Shown here: positions 8,497 to 16,877 of the stretch, piece after piece | Layout of the letters: each line of letters opens with the position of its first letter | How positions within the stretch are numbered: position 1 is the first letter of the stretch | Assembly: GCA_913061495.1 (NCBI GenBank) | Contig: CAJXVG010000003.1 | Span: forward strand, 1 to 60,712 | Source of the DNA: an uncultured Winogradskyella sp. | Lineage (GTDB): Bacteria > Bacteroidota > Bacteroidia > Flavobacteriales > Flavobacteriaceae | Length of the DNA stretch: 60,712 bases | Direction: 5' to 3' | Notes under the pieces: generated by a model | What the model was told of the DNA's origin: nothing | Databases searched by the model: none | Seen by the model: only the letters and a program-made list of their open reading frames with translations | Translations under genes and position numbers: made by a program

Positions 8497-8528
8497 AAAA
8501 ACCGCTCTATTAGTTAGAGCGGTTTTTT
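8497..8528 (+). terminator. terminator after the coiled-coil gene
   Basis: ACCGCTCTA (8501-8509) pairs with TAGAGCGGT (8515-8523) around a 5-base loop, flanked by an A run and a T run. Its T tract runs directly into the glyS -7 element. Confidence 0.9.
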
Positions 8529-8535
8529 ATTTTTG
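8528..8535 (+). promoter_or_regulatory. -7 element of glyS (TATTTTTG), four bases before the ATG
   Basis: A perfect TAnnTTTG match that begins at the tail of the preceding terminator. The start codon lies only four bases downstream, so transcription should begin at or next to the A of ATG, giving a leaderless mRNA. No -33 TTG is seen. Confidence 0.5.
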
Positions 8536-8539
8536 TGCC

Positions 8540-10078
8540 ATGGCAAACGACGATCAATTTAAAAAAGTAATCTCTCACGCAAAGGAGTATGGTTACGTCT
8601 TCCAAAGTAGTGAAATCTACGACGGACTCAGTGCAGTATATGATTATGCTCAAAACGGAGCAGAGCTCAAAAAAAACATTCGTGACTATTGGTGGAAAGC
8701 CATGGTACAAATGCATGATAATATTGTAGGTATTGATGCCGCAATTTTTATGCATCCAACCACTTGGAAAGCCTCTGGCCACGTTGATGCTTTTAGCGAC
8801 CCTTTAATTGATAACAAGGATTCTAAAAAACGATATAGAGCAGATGTTTTAGTTGAAGATTATTGTGCCAAACTCGAAGCAAAAATCAATAAAGAAATCT
8901 CCAAAGCCGAAAAGCGATTTGGTGAGGCTTTTAACAAAGAAGAGTTTGTCTCTACAAATGGAAGAGTACTTGGTTACCAAGAAAAAATTGATACTATTCT
9001 CAAACGGTTAGGAAAATCATTATCAAATGAAGATTTAGCTGATGTAAAAGCACTGATTGAAGAATTGGAAATTGCATGTCCTGTTGCAGGAAGTAGAAAC
9101 TGGACCGACGTTAAGCAATTTAACCTAATGTTCGGTACAAAACTTGGAGCTTCGGCAGAATCTGCAATGGACTTATATTTAAGACCAGAAACAGCCCAAG
9201 GTATTTTTGTAAACTTTTTGAACGTTCAAAAAACAGGACGAATGAAAATTCCGTTTGGAATTGCACAAACAGGAAAAGCATTTAGAAACGAGATTGTTGC
9301 AAGACAATTCATTTTTAGAATGCGTGAGTTTGAACAGATGGAAATGCAATTTTTTATAAAGCCAGGCACACAGAAAGACTGGTTTGACTATTGGAAAGAG
9401 TCTAGAATGAAATGGCATAAATCTCTTGGGTTAGGAGAAGATAACTACCGTTTCCACGATCACGAAAAATTAGCCCATTATGCCGATGCTGCAACAGATA
9501 TTGAATTCAACTTCCCATTTGGATTTAAAGAATTGGAAGGCATTCACTCACGTACCGATTTCGATTTAAAACAACACGAGGAATTCTCTGGTAAAAAACT
9601 TCAATATTTTGACCACGAAGACAAAGAGAGTTATACACCCTACGTTTTAGAAACTTCAATCGGTTTAGATAGAATGTTTTTAGCTGTATTTTCAAATTCT
9701 TTAGTTGAAGAAGAATTAGATAATAATACAACTAGAACAGTTTTAAAATTACCAGCAGTATTAGCACCAACTAAAGCCGCAATTTTACCATTGGTAAAAA
9801 AGGATGGCTTACCAGAAATAGCACAGCAGATTGTTGAAGATTTAAAGTGGGATTTCAATGTCACTTATGACGAAAAAGATGCCGTAGGAAGACGTTACAG
9901 ACGCCAAGACGCCAACGGAACCCCTTTTTGCATTACAGTTGACCATGATACTTTAGAAGATAATACCGTAACAATCCGCCATAGAGATACAATGGACCAA
10001 AAGCGTGTAAAAATTGATGAGTTACGTGACATCATCAAAAAAGAAGTCGACGTTAAGCAGTGGTTGATGAAGATGTAA
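8540..10078 (+). CDS. glyS: glycyl-tRNA synthetase, alpha2 (eukaryote-like) type
   Basis: Charges tRNA-Gly. The single-chain class II form of 512 aa. Motif 2 region reads AFRNEIVARQFIFRMREFEQMEMQFF (in the order expected) and motif 3 reads SIGLDRMFLAVF; the anticodon-binding domain occupies the last ~110 residues. The N-terminus FKKVISHAKEYGYVFQSSEIYDGL is family-typical, so the ATG at 8540 is the real start even though it leaves almost no room for a leader. It is monocistronic between two terminators. Confidence 0.98.
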   Translation: MANDDQFKKVISHAKEYGYVFQSSEIYDGLSAVYDYAQNGAELKKNIRDYWWKAMVQMHDNIVGIDAAIFMHPTTWKASGHVDAFSDPLIDNKDSKKRYRADVLVEDYCAKLEAKINKEISKAEKRFGEAFNKEEFVSTNGRVLGYQEKIDTILKRLGKSLSNEDLADVKALIEELEIACPVAGSRNWTDVKQFNLMFGTKLGASAESAMDLYLRPETAQGIFVNFLNVQKTGRMKIPFGIAQTGKAFRNEIVARQFIFRMREFEQMEMQFFIKPGTQKDWFDYWKESRMKWHKSLGLGEDNYRFHDHEKLAHYADAATDIEFNFPFGFKELEGIHSRTDFDLKQHEEFSGKKLQYFDHEDKESYTPYVLETSIGLDRMFLAVFSNSLVEEELDNNTTRTVLKLPAVLAPTKAAILPLVKKDGLPEIAQQIVEDLKWDFNVTYDEKDAVGRRYRRQDANGTPFCITVDHDTLEDNTVTIRHRDTMDQKRVKIDELRDIIKKEVDVKQWLMKM

Positions 10079-10083
10079 TAAAT

Positions 10084-10103
10084 TTCTGCAAAAGCAGGAA
10101 TCT
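10084..10103. repeat. short dispersed palindrome, CTGC-aaaa-GCAG type
   Basis: TTCTGC, AAAA and GCAGGAATC lie just after the glyS stop. This is the same family as 2081-2098 and 44098-44118. Confidence 0.5.
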
Positions 10104-10112
10104 TGTAATATT

Positions 10113-10148
10113 AACTCTCAAATCATTTAATTTGGGAGTTTTTTGTTT
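10113..10148 (+). terminator. terminator of glyS
   Basis: AACTCTCAAAT (10113-10123) pairs with ATTTGGGAGTT (10130-10140, one wobble) and is followed by TTTTTTG. Confidence 0.85.
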
Positions 10149-10234
10149 TACTCATTGAAAAGAAGGCGTTACTCTTTATTGCTTTTAAGAATTGAATAGT
10201 TTTTTCATATTTGAATAACTAATAACAACCAAAA

Positions 10235-11338
10235 ATGAAACCAATAATAAATCTTGTTGTCTTACTTTTCACGTTGAATTCTTTTGCACAAAAGAATATG
10301 GATACTATTTATGGAAATCCTAAATCCGTGAAAGAGAACGTACAATTTTTAAATAAAGATAAGCAGAATTACAAGTATATGTATTATGATGGAGATTATG
10401 GTCATTCAACAATCTTTCATCCAATCTATATCAAAAATAGATTTTATAGGTTCTGGTATAGAGAAATAAATTGTTTCTATATTAATTATGAAAAAAAGTT
10501 TAAAAAAAATGGCAAGGCTAAAAACGAAGTCTGGTATAATAAAGATGGTTCTATTGAAAGGAAATATGAATATAATTATGAGAAAAGTTCAATTTTAAAA
10601 ACTACAAAAGAATATTATTACGATAATGAATTTTTGTTTCAAAAATATTATTATGATGAAGAAAACAGGTTAATAGCATCAATAAAGAACTATAGTGAAG
10701 ACCCAAATGAATTTTACCACTCGTATTTTGATAGAGATAATAATGGTAATATAATAAAGTCAACAAGCTTTAATGAAAATGGTAGTTCAGTTTCAACTTT
10801 TAGGATATACAACAATAAGGACAAATTGATGAGGACAGTTCGTTCTATTCCAAACAAATGGAGAAACAATGAGCACATTAATGATGAAACTATTTTTGAT
10901 TCATTAGAGATACGGCGAAATATTAAAAAATTTGAATACGACAAAAATGAAAACCTAATACTCGAATCAAGCTACAATGAAGATAATAAAGTCTCAAGAA
11001 AAACCACTTATAAATATAATAATAACAACTTAATCGAAAGAACTAGTTATGGTAACCCAAAAAACACTTCTAGTTATTTTAAGACCATATATAAATACAA
11101 TGAACAGAACCTTAGGATAAAAGAGGATAAAATATATTCCGGCAAAATAGAAAAGTCAACATCTACAATTTATGACGATAAAAATTTTATAGTTCAAATT
11201 AAAATCGAGGAAAAAAACAAAAATTACATAATCGATTACAAATACAAATTCGATGAAAAAGGGAATTGGGTGAAGATTACCAAAATAGTCAACAGTGAGC
11301 CTCTGTTTGAGTGGACTAGAAAAATCAAATATTATTAA
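10235..11338 (+). CDS. secreted YD/RHS-repeat-like protein of unknown function
   Basis: A 367-residue exported protein with a signal peptide (MKPIINLVVLLFTLNSFAQ). It consists of loose tandem repeats of the YD type: YDKNENLILESSYN, YKYNNNNLIERTSYG, YKYNEQNLRIKEDK, YDDKNFIVQIKI and YKFDEKGNWVKI, the same pattern of Tyr/Phe, Asp/Asn-Gly/Glu-Asn and a hydrophobic strand seen in Rhs and wall-associated proteins. There is no toxin tip and no T9SS sorting domain. The gene is clearly more A-rich (Lys, Asn, Tyr) than its neighbours and may be accessory. Its stop overlaps the convergent barrel gene by four bases. Confidence 0.75.
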   Translation: MKPIINLVVLLFTLNSFAQKNMDTIYGNPKSVKENVQFLNKDKQNYKYMYYDGDYGHSTIFHPIYIKNRFYRFWYREINCFYINYEKKFKKNGKAKNEVWYNKDGSIERKYEYNYEKSSILKTTKEYYYDNEFLFQKYYYDEENRLIASIKNYSEDPNEFYHSYFDRDNNGNIIKSTSFNENGSSVSTFRIYNNKDKLMRTVRSIPNKWRNNEHINDETIFDSLEIRRNIKKFEYDKNENLILESSYNEDNKVSRKTTYKYNNNNLIERTSYGNPKNTSSYFKTIYKYNEQNLRIKEDKIYSGKIEKSTSTIYDDKNFIVQIKIEEKNKNYIIDYKYKFDEKGNWVKITKIVNSEPLFEWTRKIKYY

Positions 11339-14300
11339 AAATAAGCCTTCAACTGAATAGTACCAGTATGAATAGTTTTAGACGTCTCCGTTTTTCTTCC
11401 AAAGTAATTCAGGTTCAAATCTAAAAACTTGGTCAATTTTTTTTGTGCCAACAAACTCCAAGTAAAGTTTTTACCTGGCTGTAAACCTTCTAACATTTGG
11501 TATGCTACTGGTGTATTGGTATTACCTTCAAATTCATTCTGAAAGTAATTAAACTCACCTGTCAGTGCAATTTTTTGAGCATTATTATACGTAAATGAAA
11601 GTCCATAATTATTCTGTACCAAGGTCTCGGAGCCACCAATGGTATTGTTTTTGGAAGTGTATTGGTAAAACACATCAAACTGCGCATTTTCACTAAATAG
11701 GTAGCTTAGTTTGGGCAATAATCGGTCTTCATCAATCTCATGGTTTCGGTTTGCAAAATTTTCACTAAAACTTTCGTCTTTTCCCAAACTTGCTGTTAAA
11801 TCTGCCAACCAATTAGTAGCAAATTTGTGGTTAAAATTTAATTGATGGTTTATCAATTTATTTTCCTGAAACCCTGTGGACAATAGATTACGGCTTGTGT
11901 TGGTCAAAAAAGTATAAGACGTTGTGTAACGCTGCTTGCCTCTATTAAAAAATAATACATTGCGTATGCTGTTGTTTAATGCTAACTGATTATCCTCATC
12001 ATCCTCAAAAGGGTTGAGGTTAAAATTATTGCCTTCACGCCTAATTTTTCTGTCTATTAAATAAGAGGTTTGATTGTAAAAGTGAGAAAAGAATTTTCTT
12101 GTTTTATTTTCAGAAGTACTCCATTGTTGCGGATTAAAAGTCAATGTTTGACTTAGCCTATTTTGATGCGTCCGTATAAAAATCTGATTGGGCAAAAGCA
12201 CTCGAATGTAATTTCCCTGGTCTGCAAATTGTGCAATTTCAAATTCATTGAGTTCCTGTATGCCATTTTCGTTATAATCAATCCATGTGTAAGCTCCTTG
12301 TCCAGCTTCAACTTCAACATACGTAAAATCTTGCTGAGGCAAAGTACCGGAATTGGTTTCAAAACTGGTATTTGAAATAATAAGATTATTGAATAATTTC
12401 TGATTGAGATTTAATCTGCTATTTAAACTTTGCTCATTTTCAATAGATTCATCTTCAGATTTTAAATCTCTATAATTGACGAACAATTGAAGACTTGTTT
12501 GTTGATTTTGAATCAGTCGTGATTTTAAATAATAAGTGTCACTACTGTTAACACGTTCTAAACTATTGTTTCTTAAACTATCGTTATATCGTTTAACATA
12601 ACCTACTTCAGCAAAAACTTTTGTACTATCTCCAATGCCTACAAAAGCTTCGTAAGCCGTAAATTTTTGACTTAAAGGAGTCAAAGAATCTGTTGCGATT
12701 GTACGTTGCTCATTATCTTCCGTTGAAAATTTAACACCAGCCCATTTCTTGTTTTTGCCATAAACCAAACGGTTATAAGATCTTACAAATGTCGATTGAT
12801 TTATAGTGCTTTCACTATTTAAAAAGCTTGAGTTTGAAAATATCCTGAAATTACCAAGCCTTAAATTAGCAGTTATATTGTGTCTATTTCCATTAAAATT
12901 TTCAGAATAATTAAGATGTTCAAAATTATAAGTAGCAATGCCTTTTTTTAAATGCGATAGTTGCAAACCAGAAGTAAACAACAATTGATTTCCAAAATCT
13001 AAACTAGCATTATTAGGTTGTTGCGTGTCTAAATTCCAATCACGATTAAATTCTGCGCGATATAAACGCTGTATGGTTTGAAAGTCTTCTTGAATAAAAT
13101 CGGCATCTACCAAAGCAGATAAATTCCAAAGGCTATCTGTTTTAATTAATTTCTGATTCACACGGAGTTTTCCTGCAAACCCATCATTGTCATCATCATC
13201 TAAACCCGAGAACAAGTTTTGATCATTTTTACTTCCCGCCAATTCAAAATAAACATCTGTTTTATCTGTTGGTTGGTAATCTCCATTTACTACCGCAACC
13301 TGCAAACGTTCTGGCGCAATTAATTGTACAATAGGCTCATAATTTCCTTGAGGTACTCCACCAATAGGTGTAACATATTCAAATATGTTGCTCACCGCAT
13401 TGTCATTACTCAATACGTAATTTCCCTGATTTGCACCAACCAAAGTAAAGCGAACGCTGAATAATTCATCTTCCGGATTTTGGGAAAAGACAAAAATTTC
13501 TTCTGTACCCACAAATTCCTTTCGGTATAAAATTCGGTTTTCTGAAAATGATTCTGGTGTAGCAGAAGGTGCTACCATTAAACTCACATCATCACCAGCA
13601 TCTGCTAAAATTTGGGTCTGCTCAGTAGAAAGATTTTGTTGCAAGGGTTGATTTTTAGCATCACTTTCAGAATACACAGAAACGTTTAATTTTAGTTTTT
13701 CAGTGGAATAATTTCCACCTCCAAACACTGTAAACCGTGAATAGTTTCGATCACTGAATTGATAATCGACTGTAATTCGCATTTCGGAAGTAATGGGAAA
13801 CGTGGAATTAAAAATAATTTCACCAGCATTATAATCTATAATATAATCGTTGTTTTCACCGCGTTCTAACGGTACACCATTAACATAAACGGTTTCACTT
13901 CCTGAAACAATAAGAATGAATAATTCATTATTAGGGCCTGTGAGCTTGTATGGACCTTGGTTACCTTCTTGGGCTGTAAATTGCGTTGTGGTAAACTGCC
14001 CTCTCACCAAAGCTCCAGAAGCAAAAACAGATGTGTTTTCACTCAAGTTGGCATTTACCAACAAACCTTGTACACGTTTTGTAAAATTGGCAAAATAACT
14101 GTTGTTGTTTACTAAATCAATATCACCTGCTCTAATGTTCCAATTGTCGCTAAATAATTCAATAAAAACTTGGTCAAATTCATCTAAACGTTGGGAATAA
14201 CCGCTTTCTTGAAGTGGAATATTAGCATCCTGTATAGAAGCTCTAAGTGAAACTTTATCACTCAGTTTTCCAGAAATCTGCAAATCGAGTTCACTGTTCA

Positions 14301-14760
14301 ATACAGAGTTTTGATTGTTGCCAATTGTAACACCTCTAGAGATACTTCCTGAAGTGGTTAAGCCATCAAAAGGAGTGAATAAATTACGCTTATTGGTGTT
14401 TTCTAATCTGTATAATTGCTGTAATCCTGTTGTGTTTTCCACAACAACATCATCATCTAACTGTTTGTAAACCTTAGTTAAAAAATTTGGGTAACGTAGA
14501 TATTCAATTTGAATGGTATCGGTCTCAATAGGTTGTTTAAACCGAAGTATTGCCTTTGAAAAATCAATGGTATATAAAGTAGAATCCAAAACCTTATTAT
14601 CATTTGTTTTTATAACAAATTTTGAAGGATTAATACTTATGGAATCAATTTTAATCGAATCCTTAACCGCTACTTTTTTTATTCTATAATTACTACTCTG
14701 CTCTTGGGAAAAACCCACAAAAGAACAACAGAGCATAAGAAAAGAAATAGCAATTTTCAT
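11335..14760 (-). CDS. large outer-membrane beta-barrel protein of unknown function
   Basis: A 1141-residue exported protein with a signal peptide (ending GFSQ) and a C-terminal aromatic residue (QLKAYF), as expected of a barrel inserted by Bam. Residues 120-260 (GSISRGVTIGNNQNSVLNSELDLQISG..., QRLDEFDQVFIELFSDNWNIRAGDIDL) and the phrase DYNAGEIIFNSTFPITSEMRITVDYQ resemble segments of very large flavobacterial surface barrels such as SprA, but the length is half of SprA and I do not claim that identity. An acidic loop, DYNENGIQELNEFE near residue 815, is EF-hand-like. No plug or TonB box is visible. Its role may be transport or surface assembly. Confidence 0.75.
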   Translation of the reverse strand: MKIAISFLMLCCSFVGFSQEQSSNYRIKKVAVKDSIKIDSISINPSKFVIKTNDNKVLDSTLYTIDFSKAILRFKQPIETDTIQIEYLRYPNFLTKVYKQLDDDVVVENTTGLQQLYRLENTNKRNLFTPFDGLTTSGSISRGVTIGNNQNSVLNSELDLQISGKLSDKVSLRASIQDANIPLQESGYSQRLDEFDQVFIELFSDNWNIRAGDIDLVNNNSYFANFTKRVQGLLVNANLSENTSVFASGALVRGQFTTTQFTAQEGNQGPYKLTGPNNELFILIVSGSETVYVNGVPLERGENNDYIIDYNAGEIIFNSTFPITSEMRITVDYQFSDRNYSRFTVFGGGNYSTEKLKLNVSVYSESDAKNQPLQQNLSTEQTQILADAGDDVSLMVAPSATPESFSENRILYRKEFVGTEEIFVFSQNPEDELFSVRFTLVGANQGNYVLSNDNAVSNIFEYVTPIGGVPQGNYEPIVQLIAPERLQVAVVNGDYQPTDKTDVYFELAGSKNDQNLFSGLDDDDNDGFAGKLRVNQKLIKTDSLWNLSALVDADFIQEDFQTIQRLYRAEFNRDWNLDTQQPNNASLDFGNQLLFTSGLQLSHLKKGIATYNFEHLNYSENFNGNRHNITANLRLGNFRIFSNSSFLNSESTINQSTFVRSYNRLVYGKNKKWAGVKFSTEDNEQRTIATDSLTPLSQKFTAYEAFVGIGDSTKVFAEVGYVKRYNDSLRNNSLERVNSSDTYYLKSRLIQNQQTSLQLFVNYRDLKSEDESIENEQSLNSRLNLNQKLFNNLIISNTSFETNSGTLPQQDFTYVEVEAGQGAYTWIDYNENGIQELNEFEIAQFADQGNYIRVLLPNQIFIRTHQNRLSQTLTFNPQQWSTSENKTRKFFSHFYNQTSYLIDRKIRREGNNFNLNPFEDDEDNQLALNNSIRNVLFFNRGKQRYTTSYTFLTNTSRNLLSTGFQENKLINHQLNFNHKFATNWLADLTASLGKDESFSENFANRNHEIDEDRLLPKLSYLFSENAQFDVFYQYTSKNNTIGGSETLVQNNYGLSFTYNNAQKIALTGEFNYFQNEFEGNTNTPVAYQMLEGLQPGKNFTWSLLAQKKLTKFLDLNLNYFGRKTETSKTIHTGTIQLKAYF

Positions 14761-14896
14761 GTAACGTTATAACTACTTAAAGCGCAAAATATTTTATCGT
14801 TAAAAGCGGCTTAAAATAATGGTGTAAAAGTAGGGTATTATTTAATTTAGCAGTCCATAATGAGGATTTGGCTTAAAAGACACTTAAATTCAACGC

Positions 14897-15658
14897 ATGA
14901 AAATAGCATCATATAACGTAAATGGCATCAGAGCTGCAGTAAACAAAGGCTTTATAGATTGGTTAAAAGCTACAGATCCTGATGTTATTTGCTTACAGGA
15001 AATTAAAGCGATGGAAGAACAATTAAATCTAGATCTCTTTGCCGAAGCTGGTTACGAATACAATTATTGGTTCAGTGCAAATAAAAAAGGTTATAGTGGA
15101 GTTGCTATTTTATGCAAAACGAAACCAAACCACATAGAATTCGGAACAGGAATAGAATCCATGGATTTTGAAGGTAGAAATCTAAGAGTGGATTACGATA
15201 ATGTTTCCGTGATGAGCATGTATCTACCATCTGGCACTAACGATGCAAGGTTAGCCCATAAGTTTGAATACATGAATCTTATTCGAGAATACTTACTTAA
15301 TCTTCAAAAAGAATATCCAAATATGGTTGTTTGTGGCGACTACAACATTTGTCACGAAGAAATTGATATCCACAACCCTAAAATGAAAGGGGTTTCAGGC
15401 TTTTTACCTGAAGAACGGGAATGGCTTGGATATTTTATTGACAGTGGGTTTGTTGACAGTTACAGATATCTTCACCCTGAAAAACAAGAATTTTCTTGGT
15501 GGAGCTATAGAGCAAATGCCAGAGCCAACAACAAAGGTTGGCGATTAGACTATGCCATGGTAAGCAAACCGTTGCAAGAAAAAATAAAACGCAGCGTTAT
15601 CCTTACAGAAGCAGTACATAGTGATCACTGCCCAATACTATTAGAACTTGATCTATAA
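14897..15658 (+). CDS. xth: exodeoxyribonuclease III (AP endonuclease, EEP family)
   Basis: Cleaves at abasic sites and degrades duplex DNA 3' to 5' in base-excision repair. At 253 aa it is the normal length. The catalytic motifs of the endonuclease/exonuclease/phosphatase fold are all visible: YNVNGIRA (5-12), CLQEIKA with the metal-binding Glu (~36), GDYNICHEEID (~149-159), and the C-terminal SDHCPILLEL with the catalytic Asp-His. A near-consensus -7 element (TAATTTAG) sits about 50 nt upstream. Confidence 0.97.
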   Translation: MKIASYNVNGIRAAVNKGFIDWLKATDPDVICLQEIKAMEEQLNLDLFAEAGYEYNYWFSANKKGYSGVAILCKTKPNHIEFGTGIESMDFEGRNLRVDYDNVSVMSMYLPSGTNDARLAHKFEYMNLIREYLLNLQKEYPNMVVCGDYNICHEEIDIHNPKMKGVSGFLPEEREWLGYFIDSGFVDSYRYLHPEKQEFSWWSYRANARANNKGWRLDYAMVSKPLQEKIKRSVILTEAVHSDHCPILLELDL

Positions 15659-15697
15659 ACAAATAAATGCCTCAAAAACTAAAAAATCAACAACAGC

Positions 15698-16657
15698 ATG
15701 ATTAAAAAAATTTCAACATTAGCATTAGCATTGACCTTATTGACCTCTTGTGTTTCAAAAAAATTATATACAGAGCTTGAAGACAAATATGCTGGCTTAA
15801 AAATGGAAAACCGTAGTCAGTCCGAGGAACTAGAGAAACTTTCAAAATCGAACAATAGACTTAATAACGACTTAGAACAGCTTCAATCTGCTTATGATAA
15901 AGCTTTAGCAGAACGTGATAAATTAAATGTCGATTACAAAGCTGCTGAAGCAAATCTCAATAACTTAAAAGCATCTTACAATGCGCTTGAAGAAAACAGT
16001 TCTGCTGCAATTGCTGCAAATTCACAAAAAAACCGTGAACTTTTGGCTCAACTCGAAGCTAAAGAACAAGCTTTAGCTGCAGAAAGCGAGCGTTTAAACA
16101 CTTTAAAACAAGAATTAGAAAATCGTTCGCAACGTGTTGCAGAACTTGAGAGTGTCATTGCCGCAAAAGATGCCAATATGCGCAAATTAAAAGATGCCAT
16201 TTCAAAAGCACTTACAAATTTTGAAGGCAAAGGTTTAACAGTTGAGCAGCGCAATGGAAAAGTTTATGTATCCATGGAAAATAAATTATTATTTGAATCT
16301 GGAAGCTGGTACGTTGGAGCACAAGGCAAGCAAGCCGTAAAACAATTGGGAAGTGTATTGGCAGAAAACCCAGATATTGCCATATTAATTGAAGGCCATA
16401 CAGACAATGTTCCTTACAAAGGAAATAATCAACTTAGTGGTAACTGGGATTTAAGTACTAAAAGAGCAACCGCAATTGTGAATATTCTTAGGGAAAACCC
16501 TTCAATCAGTCCTGAAAATTTAACAGCTGCAGGTCGTGGAGAGTTCGCACCAATTGCAACCAACGCTACAGCAGAAGGCAAAGCTAAAAACAGGCGTATT
16601 GAAGTTATTTTAACACCTAAATTAGATGAGATTTCCAAGTTGTTGAATGAGATTTAA
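15698..16657 (+). CDS. OmpA-family peptidoglycan-binding lipoprotein
   Basis: A 319-residue lipoprotein (lipobox LLTSC, Cys at about 18). Residues 25-165 are a long Ala/Leu/Glu-rich coiled coil (EELEKLSKSNNRLNNDLEQL and on). The C-terminal OmpA/MotB domain runs from about residue 185 and carries the peptidoglycan contacts ILIEGHTDNVPYKG, LSTKRATAIVNIL and the closing KNRRIEVILTP. It probably spans from a membrane to the cell wall. It is 40 nt after xth, perhaps in the same transcript. Confidence 0.92.
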   Translation: MIKKISTLALALTLLTSCVSKKLYTELEDKYAGLKMENRSQSEELEKLSKSNNRLNNDLEQLQSAYDKALAERDKLNVDYKAAEANLNNLKASYNALEENSSAAIAANSQKNRELLAQLEAKEQALAAESERLNTLKQELENRSQRVAELESVIAAKDANMRKLKDAISKALTNFEGKGLTVEQRNGKVYVSMENKLLFESGSWYVGAQGKQAVKQLGSVLAENPDIAILIEGHTDNVPYKGNNQLSGNWDLSTKRATAIVNILRENPSISPENLTAAGRGEFAPIATNATAEGKAKNRRIEVILTPKLDEISKLLNEI

Positions 16658-16682
16658 GTTGAAATAAACCTTACTTATATTT

Positions 16683-16712
16683 AGACCTCACAGGTTTTAA
16701 ATCTGTGAGGTC
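16683..16712. repeat. 10-bp palindrome, GACCTCACAG...CTGTGAGGTC
   Basis: GACCTCACAG (16684-16693) pairs perfectly with CTGTGAGGTC (16702-16711) over an 8-base loop. It may act as a terminator for ompA-like 15698-16657, although the T run is short. It resembles dispersed palindromes common in flavobacterial spacers. Confidence 0.6.
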
Positions 16713-16809
16713 TCCTTCTCTTTATACATTCAATACTGCTATAACTGAGTGCATATTTACTATTGCTGAAGCTTGAACGTAAGAAAATTTGAAACCCAAA
16801 AATTGTGAG

Positions 16810-16830
16810 ATCCTGAAACAAGTTCAGGAT
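16810..16830. repeat. palindrome ATCCTGAA...TTCAGGAT
   Basis: An 8-bp perfect inverted repeat with the loop ACAAG, followed by GACA. This phrase recurs in many bacterial genomes as a dispersed element; only one copy is visible here. Confidence 0.6.
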
Positions 16831-16852
16831 GACAAAAAAATTAATTAAAAAG

Positions 16853-16873
16853 ACTCCTGTTTTCACAGGAATT
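16853..16873. repeat. palindrome TCCTG...CAGGA just before the aldo/keto reductase
   Basis: CTCCTG and CAGGAA flank TTTTCA. It lies a few bases from the start codon at 16878, so its hairpin could also affect translation. It is distantly similar to the CTGC/GCAG repeat family elsewhere in the window. Confidence 0.45.
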
Positions 16874-16877
16874 AAAG

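Noticed and set aside
11335-14760. Assigning the large barrel protein as SprA
   Set aside because: At 1141 residues it is less than half the size of SprA and lacks enough shared motifs; kept as unknown.
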